Positions 1 to 5,752 are shown, counted from the stretch's first letter. The stretch: DNA of 6,362 bases from Natronohydrobacter sp. (GCA_007116445.1 SKIM01000053.1:1-6362); one strand, 5' to 3'. Notes: generated from the letters alone by a model not told the origin. Program-made: numbers and translations.

Positions 1-39
1 GCGCAAGCGCGCGTTTCCGACTACCTAGCCGCCCAACGT

Positions 40-114
40 GCTGCGGTAGCTCAGTGGCAGAGCACTCCCTTGGTAAGGGAGAGGTCGAGAGTTCAATCCT
101 CTCTCGCAGCACCA
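40..114 (+). tRNA. tRNA-Thr (anticodon GGT)
   Basis: A full cloverleaf can be folded by eye. The 7-bp acceptor stem pairs GCTGCGG (40-46) with TCGCAGC (104-110), with one G-T wobble. The anticodon stem CTCCC (65-69)/GGGAG (77-81) encloses the loop TTGGTAA, whose central GGT (72-74) reads the ACC threonine codon. The T-arm GAGAG/CTCTC encloses TTCAATC. The discriminator A (111) is followed by a genomically encoded CCA (112-114). The gene appears intact. No convincing intrinsic terminator follows on the + strand, and its promoter would lie mostly before the window start. tRNA genes are frequent integration sites for islands, but I see no second copy of its 3' end in this window. Confidence 0.96.
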
Positions 115-465
115 TTTCAGATTGACGCGTTCGAAAAAAGACCCGCCTGGCAAGGTCGTAAGCGACATTACAGACAGCGTGACATTCGCTGCGTGGGGAA
201 TGCACCGCGCAGAAATGGCTGCGTGACCTCCACAGGCGCAGCCTGCATAACGACATATGCGCACGGATATGGTATCGCCCTGTCATTGGCAGCGCACAAA
301 CATCTGCCTTGCCGGTGTCATCCCTAGATCACCTGACCGCGCCTCTGTCTTGCCCCCTCCCGCTTTTGCCGGAGATCCGCCTTTGGGCTGCGCGAACTCC
401 AACCGGTATAGATTTCTTTCCGATTTTCGGGATGAAAGCCGCCGCTCCCGCGTTTGTTAACCATC
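115..465. other. Intergenic stretch with no convincing gene
   Basis: Several short open frames exist on both strands here, but none combines a ribosome binding site, a recognisable protein and consistent codon bias. A six-A run at 134-139 followed by a weak GACC/GGTC inverted repeat could be a poor minus-strand terminator. A small imperfect hairpin is possible at 416-438, with CTTT/AAAG and CCGA/TCGG stems and a four-base bulge. TTAACCAT at 457-464 resembles a half site of the alphaproteobacterial CtrA motif, but the second half is absent. Otherwise I see nothing that can be named. Confidence 0.5.
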
Positions 466-544
466 GCGCAGTAAGACACTGCGCCTCCCTGACATGATGT
501 CTCGGGCAGATCGGACAGGCAGCGCCAACCCGGTCATGTCAGGG
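466..544. repeat. Two adjacent stem-loops, one an 11-bp perfect inverted repeat
   Basis: The first hairpin has a perfect 7-bp stem, GCGCAGT (466-472) with ACTGCGC (478-484), around a 5-nt loop. Two bases later an 11-bp perfect inverted repeat begins: CCCTGACATGA (487-497) pairs with TCATGTCAGGG (534-544). The 36 bases between can add a CGGG (503-506)/CCCG (529-532) stem. No T-run follows on either strand, so this is not an ordinary intrinsic terminator. It could be a structured RNA, the leader of the small ORF that follows, or a DNA-level operator. Strand and role are undetermined. Confidence 0.5.
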
Positions 545-580
545 CCAGAAACGCAATCGAGGCTGCCAAGGAAAGATACG

Positions 581-742
581 ATGCGCCCGCCCCTTCTCTC
601 GCGCCAGCGCTGCAAACGGGCGTTGACCGGACGGTCCGGCGCGACGGCCATGCTGATTTCGGCCCTGTGTGGCAACGCCACCGCGCGCTTCAACCTGATG
701 GGCCGGGCGTGCGTCATCGTAACCATCAAGTCTCTGGAGTGA
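581..742 (+). CDS. Possible small protein, 53 residues, unknown function
   Basis: This short frame opens with ATG at 581, five bases after AAGGAAAG (568-575), a good Shine-Dalgarno sequence. It ends with TGA at 740-742. The product starts MRPPLLSRQRCKRALTG. It is basic at the N-terminus and moderately hydrophobic in the second half (around AMLISALCG and ACVIVTI). About 87 percent of its third codon positions are G or C, which is coding-like. The same frame remains open upstream to an ATG at 494, but that extension has weaker third-position bias, so the 581 start is preferred. The protein is not recognised. A second small ORF starts four bases after its stop, suggesting translational coupling if both are real. 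It could equally be a chance frame in GC-rich DNA. Confidence 0.3.
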   Translation: MRPPLLSRQRCKRALTGRSGATAMLISALCGNATARFNLMGRACVIVTIKSLE

Positions 743-746
743 GGTC

Positions 747-893
747 ATGACCCTTTTGTTCTTTCTGTTCGCTGTCGGGCTGCCGCTGCTGGTCATGCCA
801 CCACAGCGCGCGCGGGTCGGTGATGACCGCCAGAAACTGCTCATCGTGAAGATGGGCCTATGCGACCGCAAAAAACCGGGGCTAGACGGCTGA
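747..893 (+). CDS. Possible small hydrophobic protein, 48 residues
   Basis: ATG at 747 follows the purine-rich stretch GGAGTGAGG (736-744), which can serve as a ribosome binding site and overlaps the stop of the preceding small ORF. The frame ends at TGA 891-893. The first 17 residues, starting MTLLFFLFAVGLPLLVM, form a hydrophobic segment long enough for one membrane helix or an uncleaved signal. A short charged tail follows, containing RARVGDDRQK and ending KKPGLDG. About 75 percent of third codon positions are G or C. No family is recognised. The pattern of one hydrophobic helix plus a charged tail is seen in many bacterial small membrane proteins, including some type I toxins, but nothing specific links it to those. 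It lies about 160 bases upstream of the OLD-type ATPase on the same strand. Confidence 0.35.
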   Translation: MTLLFFLFAVGLPLLVMPPQRARVGDDRQKLLIVKMGLCDRKKPGLDG

Positions 894-966
894 ACCGTTG
901 TGGTTGGGCGTGATCGCGCCTGTCTTGTTGCTTGCAGAGATATTGCAGTCGCACAGGGTCCAGCCC

Positions 967-999
967 AGCAGCCCCCTGCTCCAGACGATCGGATCTGGA
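967..999 (+). promoter_or_regulatory. Tandem hairpins in the leader of the OLD-type ATPase gene
   Basis: Two abutting hairpins can be drawn. AGCAG (967-971) pairs with CTGCT (976-980) around a CCCC loop. TCCAGA (980-985) pairs with TCTGGA (994-999) around an 8-nt loop. They share T980, so at most one base pair is lost if both form. They end about 50 bases before the ATPase start codon. No T-tract follows the second hairpin, so termination is not supported. They may be a leader structure or a protein-binding site. Confidence 0.3.
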
Positions 1000-1035
1000 A
1001 ACCGGGACGATTGGAGAATCATCCCTGATTTTTGA

Positions 1036-1048
1036 CAAGGAGACCTTG
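1036..1048 (+). promoter_or_regulatory. Ribosome binding site within a small inverted repeat
   Basis: AAGGAG (1037-1042) lies eight bases before the ATG at 1051 and decides that start. The site sits in the inverted repeat CAAGG (1036-1040), AGA, CCTTG (1044-1048). This could form a 5-bp hairpin with a tight 3-nt loop that partly hides the Shine-Dalgarno bases. The hairpin is short, so any control by it is speculation. The ribosome binding site itself is strong. Confidence 0.65.
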
Positions 1049-1050
1049 CC

Positions 1051-3252
1051 ATGCGTCACGAAACCGACTTCACCATCGCGACAGATGCTGCAACGCCGCC
1101 CCCACGCGCGGGCTTCAGATTGGTGCGCTACCGTGTCAGCAATTTCCGCTCTGTCATGGATTCCGGCTGGCTGGAAGCCGAGACTGTCACCGCACTGATC
1201 GGGGTCAACGAATCAGGCAAGACAAACCTGCTGTTGCCTTTGTGGAAGCTGAACCCGGCAAGCGAAGGCGTCTTGCAGCCGACGTCGGATTATCCCAAGG
1301 CGCTGTTCTCCACGATCCGCAATGCCCCAGAGCAGTTCCAGTTCATCACTGCCGAGTTTGACACTGGTCGCGAAGCCGGGCGGCTGGCCGAGCTGGCGCG
1401 GATACCAGTGGCACAGGCGCAGCGCGTTTCGGTGGCGCGGCTCTATGACGGCAATTACCGGATCGCCTTTCCCGATTATCAACTGGATCAGGATGGATTT
1501 GTCGCAACCGCGCTGAGCGCGCTGCGGCAGGCACGCCGGGATCTGGCCGGGATGGAAGGCGATCCGCTGCAGGATGCAAGCTGCAAGCTTGTGGAAAATC
1601 TACTCGATGAACTGGAAAGCTCAGGCAATGTCACGGGGAATGACCTGCGACTGGCGCGCAACTGCGTGGCCGGATTGATCCCCGAAGACCCGCCGGCGAC
1701 AAGTCAGGTCATCCCGCTCTTGCGCAATCTGCAAAAGACGCTGGGGCAGCAAATGGCCGCCATCATCGCGCCCGACCCTGCAGCGCGCGACGAGGTGCGC
1801 CGTGCCGTGATTTCCTGCTTGCCGCGCTTTGTCTATTATTCGAATTACGGCAATCTGGATTCCGAAATCTATCTGCCTCATGTCGTTGACAATATGGATC
1901 GCGCCGACCTTGGCGCGAAGGAAAGCGCAAAGGCCCGGACCTTGCGCGTGCTCTTCGATTTTGTGGGCGTCAAGGCGCAGGAAATTCTGGAACTGGGCCG
2001 CGATTTTCGTGACATCCGCGACGAAGCCGAAGCCCGCATGATCGCCGAGAAGGGCAAGGTCGGGTTGATGCGCAGCTTGTGGCAGCGTGCGCGCGCCGAA
2101 GAGCCCCGGCCTGACGCAGCGTCTCTCGCGCAGATTGCGGAGGCCAAACGCACCCGCTCCATCCTGCTGCAATCAGCAGGCACGAAACTGACGGCGCGCT
2201 TCGCGGATTGGTGGAAGCAGGGCGATTACCGGTTCCGCTTCGAGGCCGATGGCAATCATTTCCGCATCTGGGTAGCCGATTCCCGCCGTCCACAGGAAGT
2301 GGAGCTTGAGCACCGTTCGACAGGGCTGCAATGGTTCCTGAGCTTCTTTCTGGTCTTTCTGCACGAAGCCGATGGTGCCCATGACAACTGCGTGCTGCTG
2401 CTCGACGAGCCGGGGCACTCGCTGCATCCATTGGCCCAGCGTGATCTCTCGGCATTTTTCGAAGGGCTCGCGCTGAAAAACCAGATCCTCTACACGACGC
2501 ACTCGCCGTTCCTTGTCGATGCCGATCGACTGGCACGGGCGCGCAAGGTCTTTATCAGTCGCGATGGCTCCACCCGTGTCAGTGGGGATCTGCTGGAAGC
2601 CGAGGGCAGCGACAGCCAGCGCGGCGCCGGGTTTGCTGTGCGCGCGGCGCTGAATCTGGCAGTGGCTGAGGTCAGCATGGGGGGCGCGCAACCTGTGCTC
2701 GTGCAAAGCCGGGTCGAACAGACCTATATGAACATGCTCAAGACCCTTACCATTGCCGCAGGCCAATTCGTGCCACAGCGTGACATGGTGTTTGCGCCCG
2801 CCTGTGGGGCCGATGTCATGCCGGTGATGGCGCGCCTGCTCAGTGAGACTCAGGCGCGGCCGCCAAAGCTCGTGCTCGACGATTCGTCTGAAGGGCGCAG
2901 GCTCGCATCCACTCTGGCAGACCGAACAGAGCTGCACATGCTCAAGGCGCTCACAAATCTTCAGGACAGCACAATTGAAGATCTCTTTGTCGTCGAGGAG
3001 CTTGCAGTGCAGCTTGACCGGATCGAGCGCAGACCAGAGCGACTCTTTGCCGATATGCTGCTTCCTGACCGACCCTTTGTCGCGCAGGCAGTCGCATGGG
3101 CCGAAGCCGAGGGAATCACCTTGCGTGATGACTGGCGCATCCAGCTTGCCGAGCGTATGCGCCACCGGATGCTGGACGCGGGCCCCGGCCGCATCGGTTC
3201 CGAAACGCTGGCACAATGGCGCAGGTTACTGGAAGGACTGGCCGAGGCGTAA
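1051..3252 (+). CDS. OLD-family ATPase with degenerate TOPRIM domain
   Basis: The 733-residue product is an ABC/SMC-type ATPase of the overcoming-lysogenization-defect (OLD) group. The N-terminal half-domain has the usual strand RLVRYRVSNFRSV (about residues 23-35) and Walker A GVNESGKT (51-58). A long, largely helical insertion follows (about 150-400), including RFVYYSNYGNL (259-269), a stretch typical of OLD-like proteins. The second half of the ATPase carries a signature-like HRSTGLQWF (421-429), Walker B VLLLDEP (448-454) with catalytic E453, and an H-loop TTHS (482-485). ATP binding and hydrolysis therefore look intact. The C-terminal region (about 545-650) aligns with a TOPRIM nuclease domain, keeping TIEDLF (641-646). 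The usual VEGxxD motif reads VQSRVE (551-556), and the DxD motif reads D-D-S (610-612). Metal-dependent cleavage is thus doubtful. The ATG is set by AAGGAG eight bases upstream, and the gene ends with tandem TAA codons. There is no adjacent UvrD-type helicase, unlike Gabija (GajA-GajB), so the architecture is class 1-like. Family OLD proteins act in phage defence or DNA repair; the role here is inferred. Confidence 0.88.
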   Translation: MRHETDFTIATDAATPPPRAGFRLVRYRVSNFRSVMDSGWLEAETVTALIGVNESGKTNLLLPLWKLNPASEGVLQPTSDYPKALFSTIRNAPEQFQFITAEFDTGREAGRLAELARIPVAQAQRVSVARLYDGNYRIAFPDYQLDQDGFVATALSALRQARRDLAGMEGDPLQDASCKLVENLLDELESSGNVTGNDLRLARNCVAGLIPEDPPATSQVIPLLRNLQKTLGQQMAAIIAPDPAARDEVRRAVISCLPRFVYYSNYGNLDSEIYLPHVVDNMDRADLGAKESAKARTLRVLFDFVGVKAQEILELGRDFRDIRDEAEARMIAEKGKVGLMRSLWQRARAEEPRPDAASLAQIAEAKRTRSILLQSAGTKLTARFADWWKQGDYRFRFEADGNHFRIWVADSRRPQEVELEHRSTGLQWFLSFFLVFLHEADGAHDNCVLLLDEPGHSLHPLAQRDLSAFFEGLALKNQILYTTHSPFLVDADRLARARKVFISRDGSTRVSGDLLEAEGSDSQRGAGFAVRAALNLAVAEVSMGGAQPVLVQSRVEQTYMNMLKTLTIAAGQFVPQRDMVFAPACGADVMPVMARLLSETQARPPKLVLDDSSEGRRLASTLADRTELHMLKALTNLQDSTIEDLFVVEELAVQLDRIERRPERLFADMLLPDRPFVAQAVAWAEAEGITLRDDWRIQLAERMRHRMLDAGPGRIGSETLAQWRRLLEGLAEA

Positions 3253-3281
3253 TAACCGCTGCCACACGGCCGGCCGACGAA

Positions 3282-3323
3282 GCTTTGGGATGCTGCGACC
3301 GCTTGCGTTGCAGCATCCGAAGC
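3282..3323 (+). terminator. Long inverted repeat after the OLD-type gene, possible terminator
   Basis: GGATGCTGC (3288-3296) pairs perfectly with GCAGCATCC (3310-3318). The stem extends past a small internal mismatch with GCTT (3282-3285)/AAGC (3320-3323), giving 13 pairs around a 13-nt loop. It starts about 30 bases after the double stop of the ATPase gene, the right place for a 3'-end structure. No T-run follows on the + strand, so it is not a textbook intrinsic terminator. It may instead stabilise the 3' end or act with Rho. Confidence 0.45.
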
Positions 3324-3487
3324 GATCGACCGCCCGGCTTGGGCCACACGTCTGCCCCCTGGCCAAATCCCAGCCGATCGAGGCCCGCCGTTTTACAACG
3401 CCCTGATATTACTATTTTGAACGACGCCCTTTCGCAGAACGATGTCGGATGACATGCGATCTTCGCGCTTGCGTCACGCTTCGATTG

Positions 3488-3546
3488 AACGCAGCTCAGG
3501 CACAACGCAACCGATCTTGCCCTGATGCGTTATTGAGACGAACGCA
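3488..3546. promoter_or_regulatory. Cluster of AACGCA hexamers upstream of the 97-residue ORF
   Basis: AACGCA occurs at 3488-3493, 3504-3509 and 3541-3546, and its reverse complement TGCGTT at 3526-3531. The last two form a 6-bp inverted repeat around 9 bases (3526-3546). All four lie within 60 bases, just before the ribosome binding site at 3552-3557. This arrangement could be an operator. I see no confident -35/-10 pair in the 313-base gap to the preceding gene, so the promoter itself is not assigned. Confidence 0.3.
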
Positions 3547-3565
3547 ATTTCAGGGAGTGACGCAT

Positions 3566-3859
3566 ATGACGGAAAAAACTCACCCGTCTCGCCACCAAAG
3601 CGCTGTCAAGGGCAGCGAAGACGAAGACACCGCCCCTGATCAGGTGCAGTTTTCACGTCAGGCTCTTGCGCTCAAACAGGCAGGCGCATCAGACACTGAC
3701 CAGATAGGCGACACAGGCGGCGCGCTGCATCCGAAAGATCCAACCGCAAGCGAAGGCAAGGGGCCGCTGGAAGATCAGTCCAGACGCGTGGCCCCATCCG
3801 GCGCCTTCGAAGATGTCGGCGATCTGCCATCGCGCGAAAGGTCACGCACACGCTATTGA
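3566..3859 (+). CDS. Small polar protein, 97 residues, unknown function
   Basis: The start at 3566 is chosen because AGGGAG (3552-3557) lies eight bases upstream. The frame is open further back to an ATG at 3449, but that extension has no clear ribosome binding site. The product is rich in Asp, Glu, Gly, Ser, Gln and Pro and lacks Cys and Trp. It has no membrane segment and only one modestly hydrophobic patch (RQALALKQAG, about residues 31-40). It is therefore probably largely disordered and cytoplasmic. It ends RERSRTRY. No family or motif is recognised. The metallopeptidase begins 49 bases after the stop on the same strand with no terminator between, so the two are probably co-transcribed. 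A functional link with the peptidase (partner or substrate) is conceivable but unsupported. Confidence 0.65.
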   Translation: MTEKTHPSRHQSAVKGSEDEDTAPDQVQFSRQALALKQAGASDTDQIGDTGGALHPKDPTASEGKGPLEDQSRRVAPSGAFEDVGDLPSRERSRTRY

Positions 3860-3908
3860 AGACAGCGCCGCGTAAGACATCAGAGATGCGGGGCAAGAAG
3901 GAAAGTGC

Positions 3909-4895
3909 ATGAAAATATTTCACTGTCCGCGCTGCGAAGCGGTGCTGTTTTTCGACAACCTTGTGTGCACTTGCGGCCTTGCTGTCAGCTTTTCAGCGCC
4001 ACAGCAGCACTTTACCTCGGCCCATCGCTTCTGCGCCAATCGTGAAACGATCAGCTGCAACTGGTCATGCGAACCGCAGGCGGAACTCTGCCACAGTTGC
4101 CAGATGACATCTGTCCACCCCGATCTGAGCGTGGCCGGGAATGCGGAACTTTGGGCCCGCGCTGAAGCGGCCAAGCGTCACGTTCTGATCGGGCTGATGC
4201 AATGGGGTTGGCTCACTGCTGGCGATACTGGACCACGCCCCGAATTTCACATGCTGGCCGAAGCCACAGGATCCGGGTCAATGGATGTCACGATGGGACA
4301 TGCCGCAGGTGTGGTCACCATCAATCTGGCCGAAGCAGACAATGCGGAGCGGGTGCGGCGCCGCGAAACTCTGGGCGAGCCCTATCGCACGGTGATCGGT
4401 CATTTTCGCCACGAGATCGCACATTATCTGTTCGATCGTCTGAATGGATACACGGAATTTCGCGACGCCTTTCGCGCGATGTTCGGGGATGAAACTCGCG
4501 ACTATGCCACGGCCTTGGCCCGACACTACGAAAATGGGTCGCCGCCAAACTGGCAAGAAACGCATGTGACAGCTTACGCGTCCGCGCATCCGCATGAGGA
4601 TTGGGCCGAAACCTCAGCTCACAGCATGCATCTTTGCGACATCGTCGACAGCTTCCTGGCGGCAGGGCTTAGGAAAGAGGGCATTCCAGCGATACAAACG
4701 CCCCCGCATCACCCGCGAGATCCCGCCGACATGATCGAGACAGCGTTGAAACTCGGCGTCGCACTGAACCATGTTAACCGGGCTGTCGGCCAACCGGACA
4801 TTTACCCGTTTGTCAATTCCGCAGTGGCTCGGGAAAAACTGATCTTTGTCTTGAACTGGCTGCGGAAAGGGCCTGTGTCCGTGAACACTGCCTGA
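3909..4895 (+). CDS. Zinc-ribbon putative metallopeptidase (COG4307-like)
   Basis: The 328-residue product resembles the zinc-binding putative metallopeptidase family (COG4307; Pfam zinc-ribbon plus Peptidase_Mx type). The N-terminus carries two cysteine clusters. The first is C6-x2-C9 with C20-x-C22. The second is C42, C50, C54 and C61-x2-C64, likely binding structural zinc. The stretch HPDLSVAGNAELWARAEAAK (70-89) is typical of the family. The catalytic signature is HEIAH at 168-172 (H168 and H172 as zinc ligands, E169 as base) within GHFRHEIAHYLFDRL. Downstream HPHEDWAET (227-235) and H238 form the conserved segment expected to supply the third ligand. There is no signal peptide or membrane helix, so it should be cytoplasmic. 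AAGGA (3898-3902) lies six bases before the ATG. Biochemical substrates of this family are not known to me. The gene looks intact and ends seven bases from the convergent rhomboid gene. Confidence 0.88.
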   Translation: MKIFHCPRCEAVLFFDNLVCTCGLAVSFSAPQQHFTSAHRFCANRETISCNWSCEPQAELCHSCQMTSVHPDLSVAGNAELWARAEAAKRHVLIGLMQWGWLTAGDTGPRPEFHMLAEATGSGSMDVTMGHAAGVVTINLAEADNAERVRRRETLGEPYRTVIGHFRHEIAHYLFDRLNGYTEFRDAFRAMFGDETRDYATALARHYENGSPPNWQETHVTAYASAHPHEDWAETSAHSMHLCDIVDSFLAAGLRKEGIPAIQTPPHHPRDPADMIETALKLGVALNHVNRAVGQPDIYPFVNSAVAREKLIFVLNWLRKGPVSVNTA

Positions 4896-4896
4896 T

Positions 4897-4921
4897 CGGC
4901 CCCTATCTGCGCCAGGGGCTG
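4897..4921. terminator. Hairpin at the convergent gene junction
   Basis: CGGCCCCT (4897-4904) pairs with AGGGGCTG (4914-4921), eight pairs including one G-T wobble, around a 9-nt loop. It begins just after the metallopeptidase TGA and contains the stop and last codons of the rhomboid gene on the other strand. Neither strand has a T-run after it, so it is at best a weak bidirectional terminator or a 3'-end stabilising structure for two tail-to-tail transcripts. Confidence 0.4.
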
Positions 4922-5679
4922 GGACGGAAACGTGATGTCCGCCCGGCAACTGGGACGCTCGTTTTCACATAGCGATAGCGCGCTTCTGCATGTGGCGGAT
5001 GGCCATGGCATTTGGCCCAATAGGCCGGGCCGCCCTTGCGCAGCCAAAGTGGCAGACACAGAAGAAGACCCGCGATAAAGCCGCCCGCATGCGCCCAATA
5101 AGCCACTCCGCCGATATCGGTCTGTGCTCCGAGCCCCCCCAACACCTGCATGATGAACCAACTTCCAAGCACCAACCAGGCCGGTATCGGAATGATGCGG
5201 AAGATGACGATCAGAAACAGGAACATGTCAACGCGCGCACGCGGGTAGAACAGAAAGTATCCCCCCAGCACACCTGCGATCGCCCCTGATGCGCCGACCA
5301 TCGGGATCATCGACTGAGGCTCTGCCGCAAATTGCAGACCTGCCGCCGCGAAACCGCAGATCAGATAGAAAAGAAGATATTTCCAGTGCCCCCAGAGCTC
5401 TTCGAGGTTGTCACCGAATATCCACAAAAACAACATATTAGCGCTGAGATGCAACAAATCGCCATGCAGGAATTGATGCGTGAGAAGCGTAATATGCCCC
5501 TCGCCCGCACTCAGCCGGGCGGGCAACATGCCCCATTCCACAAAGAATGACATCAGCGCGTAATCGTCGCCAAAGAGCGGAAAATACAGCGCGAATACGA
5601 CGACATTGGCGACCAACAGGCCCCAAGTCACATAAGGCCGCCGGGTCGAGGGATTATGATCGCGAATCGGGATCAGCAT
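4903..5679 (-). CDS. Rhomboid family intramembrane serine protease
   Basis: The 258-residue product is a bacterial rhomboid that should cleave transmembrane substrates within the inner membrane. The catalytic serine is S131 in GASG (129-132), and its partner is H197 in AHAGG (196-200). The upstream H77-x3-N81 motif (HLSANMLF) supplies the oxyanion-side residues. Hydrophobic segments near 19-36, 76-92, 101-118, 128-146, 152-182 and 192-213 fit a six-helix core, and the loop before the second carries the HxxxN motif. The tail after 214 is basic and cytoplasmic-looking (HGHPPHAEARYRY). The start MLIPIRDHNP matches the usual beginning of alphaproteobacterial homologues. A plausible ribosome binding site, AGGGA (minus strand, 5694-5690), is ten bases upstream, slightly far. 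The gene is downstream of clpA on the same strand, but an intrinsic terminator stands between them. The substrate is unknown. Confidence 0.95.
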   Translation of the reverse strand: MLIPIRDHNPSTRRPYVTWGLLVANVVVFALYFPLFGDDYALMSFFVEWGMLPARLSAGEGHITLLTHQFLHGDLLHLSANMLFLWIFGDNLEELWGHWKYLLFYLICGFAAAGLQFAAEPQSMIPMVGASGAIAGVLGGYFLFYPRARVDMFLFLIVIFRIIPIPAWLVLGSWFIMQVLGGLGAQTDIGGVAYWAHAGGFIAGLLLCLPLWLRKGGPAYWAKCHGHPPHAEARYRYVKTSVPVAGRTSRFRPSPWRR

Positions 5680-5695
5680 CGCTGCGATGTCCCTG

Positions 5696-5728
5696 AAAAA
5701 CCTGCGGCGCCCGAGTTCAGGCGCCGCA
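5696..5728 (-). terminator. Intrinsic terminator after clpA
   Basis: Read on the minus strand, GCGGCGCC pairs with GGCGCCGC (5727-5720 with 5711-5704) around an 8-nt loop, with one further T-A pair possible. The stem is followed by AGG and then a TTTTT run (5700-5696). This GC-rich stem plus T-tract is a standard rho-independent terminator for clpA, whose stop lies 25 bases upstream. The T-run ends one base before the AGGGA ribosome binding site of the rhomboid gene. Confidence 0.85.
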
Positions 5729-5752
5729 ACATCGTGATGGTCATGATACGGT

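Noticed and set aside
134..157. Possible intrinsic terminator with a six-A run near the tRNA
   Set aside because: The T-run would be on the minus strand, the GACC/GGTC stem is short with an internal mismatch, and no minus-strand gene upstream needs it. It also cannot serve the tRNA, which is on the + strand.
457..729. 90-codon minus-strand open frame in the tRNA-to-ATPase gap
   Set aside because: The product is not recognised and no clear ribosome binding site precedes it. The plus-strand frame in the same place has a better start signal and third-position bias.
1621..2172. 183-codon minus-strand open frame inside the ATPase gene
   Set aside because: It is antisense shadow of the helical insertion of the ATPase, with no ribosome binding site or known motif.
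2173..3216. 347-codon open frame on the minus strand opposite the ATPase gene
   Set aside because: It lies fully antisense to a gene with clear ATPase motifs. The translation is Cys- and His-rich with no recognisable domain, typical of a GC-rich shadow frame.
3449..3565. Upstream ATG extending the small polar protein by 39 residues
   Set aside because: No Shine-Dalgarno sequence lies before 3449, and the extension differs in composition (Cys and Arg rich). The ATG at 3566 has AGGGAG at good spacing.
4903..5050. Possible frameshift or truncation in the rhomboid C-terminus
   Set aside because: The basic tail with HGHPPHAEARYRY looks like the normal tail of related alphaproteobacterial rhomboids, and all catalytic residues lie well before it.
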